64,000 nt of DNA from Clostridia bacterium (lineage in GTDB: Bacteria; Bacillota; Clostridia; Christensenellales; Borkfalkiaceae), in contig CAAFMS010000007.1 in NCBI GenBank assembly GCA_900764105.1, positions 1 through 64,000 of the forward strand. The letters are read 5' to 3'. Below the pieces are notes generated by a model. That model was given only the letters and a program-made list of their open reading frames with translations, was not told the origin of the DNA and made no database searches. The position numbers were made by a program, and so were the translations under genes. Positions 29,601 through 38,690 of this stretch are shown here, piece by piece (position 1 is the first letter of the stretch; each line of letters opens with the position of its first letter).

Positions 29601-32600
29601 TTTACGAAAGTAATAATTCCGACGAGCGTTGTCGAGGTTTCCGCTTACGCTTTCCAGTCGTGCAGGTATCTCGAAACGATTGAATTCCTTAAAACCGAAA
29701 AGAGAGCGGACGACGAAACTCCCGTAGAAATAAAGCCTTTGACTGTCAGTAAGGACTTCGTTGTCAAGTGTTCCAATATTACCGAAATAATTTTCCCCGA
29801 AAGGCTTCAGGAAATCGAAGGCGTAGAAGAACTCCTTTGCCAGTTTACACGTCTCAAGTCGGTTCAGGTCTTGGGATCTTGGGATAAACAGGTATATACT
29901 TCGGTAGACGGAATGCTTTGCAACAACACGGCGGCAGGTCCCGATACGATAATCTATTGCCCGAGAAGCAAGGAATTCGAGGATGTAGGAACAGCCGGAG
30001 CCCCGTATTACGTATGGAACGTTCCTTCGTATATAACGAAAATTGCGGCTAACGCGTTTAATATCGTCAACAATGCAGATGCCAATTACGAATACAAATT
30101 AGACAAGATTGTATTCCCGAGCCTTATGGTCGAAATCGGAGATCATGCGTTTTATAGCACAGATAGGCTCAAAGAAGTTGTTTTCTCGGGAGACGGAACG
30201 GGTAAACACAGCGGTTTAACGATAAATGCTTACGCGTTTGCAAGTTGTCCTAATTTAAGTACTCTTACGTTCGAAGAAACGGGTTCGATGAACGTCGAAG
30301 GTGCGACGTTTACTTACGCCGCCACCTCGACTTGCGGCGTTTCGACGATAGGAAATTACGCTTTCAAGGACTGCGCGATAACGGAACTTCTTCTTCCGTC
30401 CACTCTCGAGAGCATAGGCGAATATGCATTCGACTCGAATAGTTCGCTTGCAAACATAGATTTCAGCCACTCCAAGACTTCGTTGACGTACGGCGATTAT
30501 TCGTTCAGAAATTGCGAAGGCTTAACCGAACTTAACCTTACGGATAACGTTTATATCGAAGGATTCAACGTTATATTCAGATCGTGTGGCAATCTTTCCC
30601 GGATACAGGTCAGCGAAACAAGTCCGTTTTATACTACAATAGACGGCGTTTTGTACAACAAAGATATCACTACGATCATATTCTTCCCCGACGGTTATAC
30701 TAAAGAGTACGAACTTCCTATGACAATTAAGAAGATTGCCGCAGGCGTATTCGAAAACAAGCAAAACCTCAAGAAGATAACCATAACCAAAAACGTCGAA
30801 TTGATCGATACGCTCGCGTTTAAGGGTTGTAAAAATCTTAAAGACCTCTTATTCGAAGATGGCGGTACGGAAGATTTGATAATAGGCGACGGAGCGTTCC
30901 AGTATTGCTACGCGCTTACAGACGTTGCATTACCCGACAGAACTAAGCGTATAGGATCAAACGCCTTTTCGATGGATAACTATTATAACGATTCGTTGAA
31001 ATCCATCACTTTGAATAACGGACTTGAAATAATCGGCGCAAGCGCGTTCTTCCGTACGGGAATAAAGGAAATAACAATTCCTTACACGGTTCAAAAGATC
31101 GGTAACGGAGCGTTTGTAGGGTCGCTTCTCGAAACGATAACGTTTGCCGAAACGCCGAAAACGGACGCGAACGGAAATGCGATTACCCCCGTTCCTCTTG
31201 CTTTTGAGACTGCCAAAATTAACAGTAAGAAAGTTGAAGTATTCATTCCGAACTCAACCGGTATGTTCTTATCCTGCGAGGGGCTTAAGAGAATTGTTTT
31301 ACCCGAAAGGCTCGAGTATATTCCTTCCGGAACGTTCCAGGGATGTTCGGCGATCGAATACGTTTACATTCCGTCCACCGTTCAGAACAGCACGGTTTAT
31401 AATTATTCAGGCTCGTCCAAGAGTACGAAAGTCAGGGCGATAGGCGATAAAGCATTCTATGGATGTTTCAATTTAAATACGGTTGAGTTTGGCAAGGGCG
31501 GTACCGCGCCTCTCTCGTTCGGTAAAGAGGTGTTTGCGGGCTGCGAAGCTTTGACGACTCTCAACCTGCCGAATCGTATAGCAAGCGTCAATACTGCTTT
31601 GCTCGACGTATTCCAGCGTAATACCACGTCGGTAAGCACGCTTAAATATAACGTGTTATCGTTCGGATCAAGTTATGATAGCGACACTAAAGCGTACAGA
31701 ACGTGCGGAATTACGACTATAAACGTAGAAGAAGGTGGCGCGGAATACGCTTCTTACGACGGCGTGCTTTACACGAGCGGTCTTAAATCGGTTGTATTCT
31801 GTCCGTACGAGAGAGAAGGAGCAGTTCGCGTTTCCTACAAGGCTGAAACTTTCGAAAAATTTGCTTTCGGCGGATGTTATAAGATCAGCGAAATAATCTT
31901 CGATGAAACGCCCGAAGGCGAAACGCCTGTCGATTTCGAACTTAAAAGTATAAAAGATCCTGTTGGGAGTTATTCTAACTATGAAAGCGTATTTTATGGC
32001 TGTATAAGCCTTAAATCGATAGCGTTCCCGTCTCGTCTTACTGCAATCGGGGACTACGCTCTTGCAAGAAACACGGATACCGAGAAGAATAATGCGATAC
32101 AAAGCGTAACGTTTGCCGACGGTTGCAAAATTAAATCGATCGGAGCAGGCGCGTTTAAAAATTCCGGAATAACGTCGATTTCTCTTCCGGAGATTTGGAC
32201 GAGCGAAACGGAGAGAGGAAAGGTCGGCGCGTCGTTGTTCGAAAAGTGCTATAATCTCGATACTCTTACGTTGCCTAAGAATCTTACCGCTTCCGAGTTT
32301 GTAAGTTTGTCTACAAATTTACCGGTATTGTTAGATCTTATCGTTCCTGACGGCAGCGAAAACTTTGTTAAAGATACGGACGGCGTAGTTTACGGTCTCG
32401 AAAAAGGCGTAAAAACTACGATCGCATACGTTCCTTACGTTCTTTCTGCAGATACAGTAGTTATACCTGCAACCGTAAAGACGATTGCCGATGGGGCGTT
32501 TGGTAACAGAATCGGATTTAAGTTCCTTGATTTTGAGAACGGAACAGAGCCTCTTAAAATAGGCGCGAACGCGTTCAAAAACTCGTCGCTTGAATCGGTA

Positions 32601-35600
32601 ACTCTTCCTTCGAGATTGGTAGAAATGGGCGTAAGCGCGTTCGACGGTTGCGAAAACCTTAAAACGCTTGCTTTTGCAGAAGGTTATAATTGCGCAAGTA
32701 TACCTAACTACGCTTTCCGAAACACTTCGATAGGCGGCGCGTTGGAAATACCGTCCTCGGTATCAACCATAGGCAACAATGCGTTTGAAGGCGCGAAGAT
32801 TACCTCCGTTGTATTCGGAAGATTTTCCGACAAAAAGAACTCCGTTCTTACGAAGATTTCTTCTTATGCGTTCAAGAACTGCGGATCTCTTACCTCGGTA
32901 AAAACTTTGGATTACGAAAATTCGTCCGATTCGACGATAGCGTATATAAGCAGTTCTCTTCCTTTAACCGTCTCAAAGAATTTTGCGTCGGCTACCGGTT
33001 TGTTCCAAGGTTGCGCGGGATTGACGAGTTTCACTCTCCTTCCTGAGGGAATAACCAAAATACCGAATTACTTCTTTGACGGGTGCGCAAGCCTCGGAAA
33101 CGTTATGATACCGAGTAGCGTAACGGCTATCGGAGATTACGCTTTCAGACAATGCACCAATATGACGTCTGTAGATTTTTCGAAGAGCAAGTCGATGACT
33201 ATTGGCGCAAGTTCTTTCCGTGAATCGGGCGTAACCGAAGTAAACGGTTTTGATAAAGTAACCTCTACAGGTTCGTATGCATTTGCGGATTCTATGCTCG
33301 GCGGTTCGCTTGAAATAACGACAAAAAATAACGTTACTAAAGCAACCTATGCGTTTATGGGTACTAAACTCACAAGCGTTTCCATCGATACAAAGGACGT
33401 TCAGACGAGCATGTTCCAGAATTGTTCTGAACTCGTATCGGTTACGTTGGGATCGACGGTTGCAACCATAAAACTTGCCGCGTTCAATAATTGCGTTAAA
33501 CTTGAAAAGGTTATAAACAATTCGACGGCTATCACCATAATCGACGGCGGCACAACAGAAGAAAGAGGTTCTTTCTTCGGCTGTGCAAAACTCAAGAGTT
33601 TTGCAAGCGATGCGAAAACTAGGGAAATAGAAGCGGGAACGGCAAAGCCGGGTATATATATCGGTATTGTTAAAACGTCGTCTTCTCTCAGCGCGTCTAT
33701 CGGTGGAAATGCTTTCGGAGGATGTTCCTTGCTCGAGGTTGTGGATTTTTCCGGTTCTGCTCAGGAGTTGTCCATTGGAGCAAAAGCATTTGCGAATTGT
33801 GTCGGCTTACAGGAAGTTACGTTCCCTGCAAAGATTAAACAGATAGGAAACGAAGCGTTCAGAAATTGTTCGGCGTTGACTGCAGTTACGATACCTTCTA
33901 TGACGAGTACTTTCGGAAAACTCGTATTTGCCGATTGTTCTAATCTGAGTACTTTGGTATATAACGGAGCCAAGACTTTGCCCGAAGGCGCGTTCGCAAA
34001 TTGCGTCAATTTGAGCAGCGTAACGATCGGTAATACGGTAACTTCTATCGGAAAAGAGACGTTTGTAAATTGCGGCGAAATCACCTCAATAGTTTTGCCC
34101 GAGAACCTTACGTCGATCGGAGCGTCCTCGTTCGCTAACTGCGCAAAACTCACTACGGTTGCATTTACGTCTGCCAAGATGCCCTCTATTGACGGCACTT
34201 CGTTCGCAGGATGCGTAAATCTTACAACGCTTGCGGCAAACGGCGCTACGTTCGAAAACGGCGCGCTCTATACCGAGGACGAAGGCGGTAATCTCACGCT
34301 TGCATTGTATATCGGAAACGCCGAAACGTTTACTGTTAAAGACGGAACCGATATAATAGGCGCAAACGCGTTCAAGGGAAATGCGAATATCAAAACAATT
34401 GACTTGAAGGCTGTAACGACGATAAATAACAGCGCGTTTGAAGATTGTACCGCTTTAGAAACCGTCACTGCGCCTAAGATGAATTTCATAGGCGAAAAAG
34501 CGTTCAAAAATTGCGGAAAATTAAACGGCGTAGAACTTACTCAGGTAAGAACTCTTAAATCTTATGCGTTTAGTGGTTGTACGTCGCTTACGTCGGTTCA
34601 ACTTGTAGAAATAGAGGAAGCAAACCTCGGTTCGAACGTATTCGAAGGTTGTTCTTCCTTGGCTACCGCTACGGTTGCCAGAATGAGATATATCGGCAGG
34701 TATATGTTCAAGAATTGTACCGCGCTCGAGTCATTCTCGTTCGACGGGGTAACTTATATCGCTACCGGCGCATTCTCAGGCAGATTAAATCTTGCTTCGA
34801 TAACTAACTTCGATTCGGTTGAAACTTTAGGGTATGCAGCATTTGAAGATTGTAGCAGTCTCGTTCTTGAAAACGCAGATTTCTCGAAAGCGACCCTTGA
34901 GGGAAACAGCGTATTCGCAAACTGCGCAAACATAAAGAGTATTAAACTCGGCGCTACGGTTGTACCCGGTTATACGTTCAGAGGATGTACAAACCTTCAA
35001 TCGGTAGAATTTGTAAACGGTTTGACGAGTATCAAAAACGGCGGATTCGACGGATGCGTAAATCTCGACGTCGACAATATGGATTTATCCAAACTTGAGG
35101 AGATGCAATACAACGCGTTCTCCGGATGCTTGCAATTGACGAAGATTCCTTCGATGCCGTTGCTTGACGAATTGCCGTCCAATGCGTTCAGAGGATGTGT
35201 AAATCTTACCGGCGCAATAGACCTCAGAAATTACGTATGGAACAGCGGAACGTTTGCGGAAACGGGAATAACCGAGGTTACGATTACGGCAGAGCAACTT
35301 GAAGAATACACGCTTGAAGAAATGACTTCGCTCACTAAAGCAAACGTAATCGGTGAACTTACTTACATCGGTTCCAGCGCGTTTGAGGGATGCAGTTCAC
35401 TTGCATTTGACAATATCGACTTTTCTAAGGTCATTGCGGTCGGAGGAAGCGCGTTCAAAGGTTGTCTCGGTCTGACGGAAGTTAATATGCCGTCGCTTTT
35501 GGGAATAACAAGCGCAGCAGGTTTGTTCGAAGGTTGTACTAATATTACGAAAGTATCGATGCCGTTATATTTAATCGATTCCGTCGTTGCTAAAAACGTC

Positions 35601-36086
35601 GACAAGCACAAGAATTGGTTTAAGGATATGACTAAACTTACAGAAGTAAATATTCCTAACATGCGTAATATTGCAGACGGAATGTTCGACGGATGCGTAA
35701 ATCTTGAAAAGGTCAACGCGCCTGACGTAAGAAGCGTAGGAGCAAACGCATTCAGAAACTGCGCGAAACTCACTTCGCTTTCGACCGAAAAACTTGACGG
35801 AACTGTCGGAGACAACGCCTTCGAAGGTTGTACGCTTCTTGCGAATATCGACCTTAGTATGGCTACGGAAATCGGCGCAGCGGCGTTCAAGGGTTGTACT
35901 TCGATCGCTAAAATCGAACTCAACCAGTTTGTAACCAAGATCGGCGCGAACGCGTTCGAAGGTTGGACTGAGGGTCAGACGATAGACGTATCGAAGGTTT
36001 CAGAAAGCGGCAAGCCTTCCTCTTGGAACGCCGAAATGCTTACGGGTTGCGGAGCGAAAGTTCTCTGGCTCGGAGCAAACGCGTAA
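26685..36086 (+). CDS. Giant BspA-like LRR surface lipoprotein, 3133 aa
   Basis: The signal peptide ends in lipobox 'MAVGC' (Cys25). Ribosome site AGGAG lies 6 bases from ATG. Residues about 88-230 carry two Listeria-Bacteroides B-repeats ('YTVTFETSGGSSVASVSV', 'GYVFIGWYKSADL', 'VTLYARW'). About 230-670 are Fn3-like modules ('LLKWNAVEGATNYCLTINGT', 'LSWDGVENATYKLEV'). About 680-815 hold two more B-repeats. From about residue 826 to the end the protein is dozens of 23-residue LRR_5 units with the core 'xAFxxCxxLxxVxLPxxxxxIG'. No membrane helix or sorting motif is present at the C-terminus. The family includes BspA/TvBspA adhesins; binding to host or diet polymers is inference. The repeats are diverged at DNA level, so the array is old rather than recently amplified. 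Confidence 0.88.
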   Translation: MKKKRFLLLLLALSVAVFSAMAVGCKGKNPQGSNSSEPVEYFDYDNYYFDGSNGEENTLSFGDGANFTLNLNGESFSGVLAYENGAVTLPVGNQTATLTYANEVITFVLGENTYYFNKDIDYTVTFETSGGSSVASVSVKNGRTLAKPADPTKDGYVFIGWYKSADLTGNKFTFNGEKIKGDVTLYARWIEKIDPEYTVSFDLGYEAENPESLTTSGHKLFNLADPVRSGYEFKGWWVSCTDKADKLSYKYDEETTEFDSDTTLFALWAANETESFTASISERRIEWEGAKGSVYVTVTSPDGNKLVDDQFQSSEANGGKDFAFTEKAAGEYVVEVRCSLGTVTRYYTNKALARARGFRVEDGTLTFAEVKNAQKYYITVECGEPSHSHADVEITTPSYDFSSCKMKVGGIKFTVRAVAENYADSVAYFTYDKTLSDVGGLTYDETAALLKWNAVEGATNYCLTINGTEYDTGIATSFDMRGFTGELTVSVVAEADGYNSSEQATYSFTKTAPVTPKNITLTGKTLSWDGVENATYKLEVADKNGGKQPLTSDKASIENFDKQPSFNLEAGSKFTVRVMATVNGVDSLWSDELTFNCLVLDKAPEYKNGSLYWEPVFGADGYEVCVNGDESNLITLKDSATSVKVNLANEGQNTFKMRFSYGENKSEWTNETSVTAYGVEFVSNGGTDVSKMLIAENDSVTLPGTMRRGYNFVGWYDAKENGKKYDKKTFTDNCELVLYAYWEAKKYEVTFDYGEYGKSDETSREVTYDSVFNLPVPNVDSKTAMAFIGWFDTPSEGGLQYAEGNGEGKFEWKYTNGVKLYARYAQAFEYKDDGSGAYTVKASSSFNPLITDLYIPATYNGKPVREIAEYGFKNCGALKTVSIPDTLEVIASTAFIDCDNISSYIVREATPGSPVYQPKFTVGENGELLEHYYITGDVELAFIPSTITQSEGVYTVPSVVTRMGEYLFKGAKFTKVIIPTSVVEVSAYAFQSCRYLETIEFLKTEKRADDETPVEIKPLTVSKDFVVKCSNITEIIFPERLQEIEGVEELLCQFTRLKSVQVLGSWDKQVYTSVDGMLCNNTAAGPDTIIYCPRSKEFEDVGTAGAPYYVWNVPSYITKIAANAFNIVNNADANYEYKLDKIVFPSLMVEIGDHAFYSTDRLKEVVFSGDGTGKHSGLTINAYAFASCPNLSTLTFEETGSMNVEGATFTYAATSTCGVSTIGNYAFKDCAITELLLPSTLESIGEYAFDSNSSLANIDFSHSKTSLTYGDYSFRNCEGLTELNLTDNVYIEGFNVIFRSCGNLSRIQVSETSPFYTTIDGVLYNKDITTIIFFPDGYTKEYELPMTIKKIAAGVFENKQNLKKITITKNVELIDTLAFKGCKNLKDLLFEDGGTEDLIIGDGAFQYCYALTDVALPDRTKRIGSNAFSMDNYYNDSLKSITLNNGLEIIGASAFFRTGIKEITIPYTVQKIGNGAFVGSLLETITFAETPKTDANGNAITPVPLAFETAKINSKKVEVFIPNSTGMFLSCEGLKRIVLPERLEYIPSGTFQGCSAIEYVYIPSTVQNSTVYNYSGSSKSTKVRAIGDKAFYGCFNLNTVEFGKGGTAPLSFGKEVFAGCEALTTLNLPNRIASVNTALLDVFQRNTTSVSTLKYNVLSFGSSYDSDTKAYRTCGITTINVEEGGAEYASYDGVLYTSGLKSVVFCPYEREGAVRVSYKAETFEKFAFGGCYKISEIIFDETPEGETPVDFELKSIKDPVGSYSNYESVFYGCISLKSIAFPSRLTAIGDYALARNTDTEKNNAIQSVTFADGCKIKSIGAGAFKNSGITSISLPEIWTSETERGKVGASLFEKCYNLDTLTLPKNLTASEFVSLSTNLPVLLDLIVPDGSENFVKDTDGVVYGLEKGVKTTIAYVPYVLSADTVVIPATVKTIADGAFGNRIGFKFLDFENGTEPLKIGANAFKNSSLESVTLPSRLVEMGVSAFDGCENLKTLAFAEGYNCASIPNYAFRNTSIGGALEIPSSVSTIGNNAFEGAKITSVVFGRFSDKKNSVLTKISSYAFKNCGSLTSVKTLDYENSSDSTIAYISSSLPLTVSKNFASATGLFQGCAGLTSFTLLPEGITKIPNYFFDGCASLGNVMIPSSVTAIGDYAFRQCTNMTSVDFSKSKSMTIGASSFRESGVTEVNGFDKVTSTGSYAFADSMLGGSLEITTKNNVTKATYAFMGTKLTSVSIDTKDVQTSMFQNCSELVSVTLGSTVATIKLAAFNNCVKLEKVINNSTAITIIDGGTTEERGSFFGCAKLKSFASDAKTREIEAGTAKPGIYIGIVKTSSSLSASIGGNAFGGCSLLEVVDFSGSAQELSIGAKAFANCVGLQEVTFPAKIKQIGNEAFRNCSALTAVTIPSMTSTFGKLVFADCSNLSTLVYNGAKTLPEGAFANCVNLSSVTIGNTVTSIGKETFVNCGEITSIVLPENLTSIGASSFANCAKLTTVAFTSAKMPSIDGTSFAGCVNLTTLAANGATFENGALYTEDEGGNLTLALYIGNAETFTVKDGTDIIGANAFKGNANIKTIDLKAVTTINNSAFEDCTALETVTAPKMNFIGEKAFKNCGKLNGVELTQVRTLKSYAFSGCTSLTSVQLVEIEEANLGSNVFEGCSSLATATVARMRYIGRYMFKNCTALESFSFDGVTYIATGAFSGRLNLASITNFDSVETLGYAAFEDCSSLVLENADFSKATLEGNSVFANCANIKSIKLGATVVPGYTFRGCTNLQSVEFVNGLTSIKNGGFDGCVNLDVDNMDLSKLEEMQYNAFSGCLQLTKIPSMPLLDELPSNAFRGCVNLTGAIDLRNYVWNSGTFAETGITEVTITAEQLEEYTLEEMTSLTKANVIGELTYIGSSAFEGCSSLAFDNIDFSKVIAVGGSAFKGCLGLTEVNMPSLLGITSAAGLFEGCTNITKVSMPLYLIDSVVAKNVDKHKNWFKDMTKLTEVNIPNMRNIADGMFDGCVNLEKVNAPDVRSVGANAFRNCAKLTSLSTEKLDGTVGDNAFEGCTLLANIDLSMATEIGAAAFKGCTSIAKIELNQFVTKIGANAFEGWTEGQTIDVSKVSESGKPSSWNAEMLTGCGAKVLWLGANA

Positions 36087-36106
36087 AACTTAATAAAACA
36101 TGGACA

Positions 36107-36150
36107 CGAATGGCGTTTTTGCCGAAAAATCGGCAAATCAACGCCGTTCG
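36107..36150 (+). terminator. Two-tier hairpin after the giant adhesin gene
   Basis: The outer 11-bp stem CGAATGGCGTT (36107-36117) pairs with AACGCCGTTCG (36140-36150) with one G-U. The inner stem GCCGA (36121-36125) pairs with TCGGC (36130-36134). A T-rich stretch (GTTTGTGCGTTTTT) follows after some bases. It probably ends or stabilises the 9.4-kb adhesin message; the lack of an immediate T run makes intrinsic termination uncertain. Confidence 0.55.
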
Positions 36151-36259
36151 GTTTGTGCGTTTTTAACGGGGATTCAGTCGCAAGCAGTCACAAACGATTG
36201 CGGAAAACGATATCGGACGATTATCTATTTTGTTCGGTATAAAGGAGTAAAATTTAACT

Positions 36260-37498
36260 TTGAAAACAATGAAAGATTCTGCTTTTAGATCGTTCTATAA
36301 AAAACTCGCGATAGAAGGAGTATTGAAATCCGTGATGTTATCATCGGTATTTTCTCTTTTTATCGTGTTTATAACGTCTGCCGTTTTGTGGTTTTACAAC
36401 GTAAACGCTTTATGGATAGCGATCGCGATATACGTCGGCGTAACAGCCGCTTTATCCGTTCTTTTTTACTTCCGTATGTTTCGTCCGACGACTACCTCTA
36501 TGGCTAAAAGAATCGACGCGCTCGGATTAGAGGAGCGTATTCTTACTATGAGCGAACTCGAAAACGACGATTCGTATATCGCAATGAAGCAACGAGAGGA
36601 CGCAATCGGTGCGTTAAATAAGGTGAACGCGAAGGAAATAAAGTTCGGTTTCAGAACTTCGCTTATAGTCGTTTTATGCGTTTCTTTCTGTCTTTCGTGC
36701 GGTATGACTACGGTAAACGTTCTCGGCGCGACGGGGAAAATACCCGACGGCGGAGATTTAATCGACGGTATCGTAAATCCGAACGAAAGATATTATACTG
36801 TAAAATATATTCCAATCGATTATTTGATGTATGTTCAATATGGAATACTCGTTGGAACCGAGAACGGAATGATAGACGGAAACGAAGAACAGATTATAGC
36901 AAAGGGCGAGAGCGGCGAAACGGTTATCGCTACCGCCGACCCCGATTATATGTTTTACGGGTGGTCGGGTTCTACCGAAGGCGTAGAGCGTAGAGAAGTC
37001 GGCGTTGTCGTAGACAATTCGATGTTCGACGAGAAGAAAAAAGTTGCGTTCGTTTACGAAGATAAACTAATAGACAGTTATTTTTACGAGCCTAACGGTT
37101 GGGCTTTGGTAAAATCACCCGATACCGGCGAAATCACAATTTACGTTTTTGCGTTTATCGGTCCTGTCGGAGAGGGCGAGGGTGAAGGAGGCGGCGAAGA
37201 CGGAGACGCTCCGAACGAAGATGGGGAACAAATTCCGAGCGAAGATAACCCCGAAGGCGGCGATAAAAACGAAAGCGGCGATAAAGATCAATCCGATAAA
37301 GATACCGAGGGCGATACCGGCGGCGATCAGGGCGGAAAAAGCGATAAAGATAACGATAAGATTATCGACGGTAGTCAGGATTATCACGAAAGAAAAGACG
37401 AATACGTACAAGAATACGAAAAGAGAAAGGCAAACGGAGAGGAAATACCCGATTGGCTTCAAAAAATCGTTGACGATTACTATAAATTATTAAACTAA
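36260..37498 (+). CDS. Membrane protein with InlB-like outer domain and acidic linker, first gene of a Bat-type operon, 412 aa
   Basis: I choose the TTG at 36260 because GGAG lies at 36244-36247; the next ATG (36269) is 21 bases away from it. Three membrane helices are clear: about 25-45, 51-71 and 132-152, with a charged cytoplasmic segment between the second and third. The outside part (~170-290) contains a bacterial-repeat (divergent InlB B-repeat) motif: 'VIATADPDYMFYGWSGSTEG' followed by strands ending 'KVAFVYED'. Residues about 305-375 are extremely rich in Gly, Asp and Glu, and the tail (~376-412) is a charged helix. Next to moxR, DUF58 and VWA genes it probably serves the same membrane complex. 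I cannot name the family. Confidence 0.75.
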   Translation: MKTMKDSAFRSFYKKLAIEGVLKSVMLSSVFSLFIVFITSAVLWFYNVNALWIAIAIYVGVTAALSVLFYFRMFRPTTTSMAKRIDALGLEERILTMSELENDDSYIAMKQREDAIGALNKVNAKEIKFGFRTSLIVVLCVSFCLSCGMTTVNVLGATGKIPDGGDLIDGIVNPNERYYTVKYIPIDYLMYVQYGILVGTENGMIDGNEEQIIAKGESGETVIATADPDYMFYGWSGSTEGVERREVGVVVDNSMFDEKKKVAFVYEDKLIDSYFYEPNGWALVKSPDTGEITIYVFAFIGPVGEGEGEGGGEDGDAPNEDGEQIPSEDNPEGGDKNESGDKDQSDKDTEGDTGGDQGGKSDKDNDKIIDGSQDYHERKDEYVQEYEKRKANGEEIPDWLQKIVDDYYKLLN

Positions 37499-37518
37499 CT
37501 AAAAAGCAAAAAATCATT

Positions 37519-37547
37519 TTGACCTCGAATACAAAGTCGTTTAATAT
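37519..37547 (+). promoter_or_regulatory. Candidate promoter ahead of moxR
   Basis: TTGACC at 37519-37524 and TAATAT at 37542-37547 are 17 bases apart, in the 91-bp gap before the MoxR gene. The -10 box is weaker than those elsewhere in the window. It could give moxR and the DUF58/VWA genes their own transcript in addition to readthrough from upstream. Confidence 0.45.
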
Positions 37548-37589
37548 TAAAACGCCGAACGGGGCATCGCGAAAAAGGAGACAAATTAA

Positions 37590-38690
37590 ATGGCAGCAGA
37601 AGAAAATTTCGGCTTAACGAACGAAGAAAATAAGGTAACCGAAGAAAGCGTAAACAAATTCAGTAAAATTTGCGAAAACATTTTTAAGCAGATAAGACGA
37701 GACGTCATAGGTCAGAACGAAGTTGTTCAGGGAACGATTATCGCTATGATTGCAGGCGGAAACGTTCTTTTAGAGGGAGTTCCCGGCGTTGGAAAGACGA
37801 GGCTTGTCAGAACTCTCGGAAGAGTTTTCGACCTTCCTTTTTCGAGAATACAGTTTACGCCCGACCTTATGCCTGCGGACGTTACGGGTACCAACATAAT
37901 CGTTAAAGACGATAACGGAAATTCGACTTTCCGTTTCGAGCCGGGACCGATTTTCAGCAATATTATTCTTGCGGACGAAATAAACAGAGCGACGCCGAAA
38001 ACTCAGTCGGCTCTTTTGGAAGCAATGCAGGAACACACCGTAACCGTAATGGGTGTTTCGAGAAAAATGAAGGAACCGTTCTTCGTTCTCGCAACGCAAA
38101 ACCCCGTAGAGCAGGACGGAACTTATCCTCTTCCCGAAGCGCAGATGGACCGTTTTATGTTTAAACTTATCGTTCCGAACCCGTCGCTCGACGAACTTAT
38201 GGATATAGTAAGTCTTACGCAAAAGACGATGGCGGAAGTCGCGGAAGCGGCTTGCAGCGGCGCGGAACTTCTCGAAATGCGCGCTGTTGCGAACAGTATT
38301 CCCGTTGCGGACGACGTTCTTCGTTACGCGATGACTCTTTGTTCGGCAACTCACCCCGACAGCGAATGCGCGAGCGCGGCAGCGAAAAAATACGTCCGTT
38401 TAGGCGCAAGCCCGAGAGCGGGACAGGCTCTTATTTCGGCTGCTAAGGTTCACGCTCTTATGGCGGGAAGATATAACGTTTCTTATTCCGATCTGAACGA
38501 ACTCGCATATCCCGTCCTTCGTCACCGTATGAAACTCAATTTCGAAGCGGTTGCGGAAAGAATCTCGCCCGACGAAATCGTAAAACAGATAGTAGAGGAA
38601 GTTTCGGCGAAATTTAAAGGCGGCGAAAAGAAAAACGAAGAAGCAGAAGTAACCGAAGTAAAAAAGAAGTCTTTTTTCGGTAAAAAATAA
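37590..38690 (+). CDS. MoxR-family AAA+ ATPase, 366 aa
   Basis: A cytoplasmic AAA+ ATPase of the MoxR group, chaperone-like partners of VWA-domain proteins. Walker A GVPGVGKT is at 63-70, Walker B IILADEINR with Asp129/Glu130, sensor-1 Asn171 in 'FVLATQNPVEQDGTYPLPEA', and the MoxR 'FTPDLMPADVTGTNI' segment. Start ATG 37590 follows AAAGGAG. The C-terminal ~25 residues are a charged tail not typical of the family. It overlaps the DUF58 gene by one base (TAATG), so translation is coupled. MoxR, DUF58 and VWA genes together form the well-known Bat/aerotolerance-type cluster; the substrate here is not known. Confidence 0.93.
   Translation: MAAEENFGLTNEENKVTEESVNKFSKICENIFKQIRRDVIGQNEVVQGTIIAMIAGGNVLLEGVPGVGKTRLVRTLGRVFDLPFSRIQFTPDLMPADVTGTNIIVKDDNGNSTFRFEPGPIFSNIILADEINRATPKTQSALLEAMQEHTVTVMGVSRKMKEPFFVLATQNPVEQDGTYPLPEAQMDRFMFKLIVPNPSLDELMDIVSLTQKTMAEVAEAACSGAELLEMRAVANSIPVADDVLRYAMTLCSATHPDSECASAAAKKYVRLGASPRAGQALISAAKVHALMAGRYNVSYSDLNELAYPVLRHRMKLNFEAVAERISPDEIVKQIVEEVSAKFKGGEKKNEEAEVTEVKKKSFFGKK

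Noticed and set aside
26685..36086. The regularly repeated array considered as possible CRISPR or satellite DNA.
   Set aside because: The periodicity is in a continuous reading frame with the LRR_5 protein core; the DNA repeats are diverged and lack unique spacers.
36100..36288. A 62-codon plus-strand frame (MDTNGVFAEK) between adhesin and membrane-protein gene.
   Set aside because: It runs through the two-tier hairpin, has no ribosome site and overlaps the next gene out of frame.
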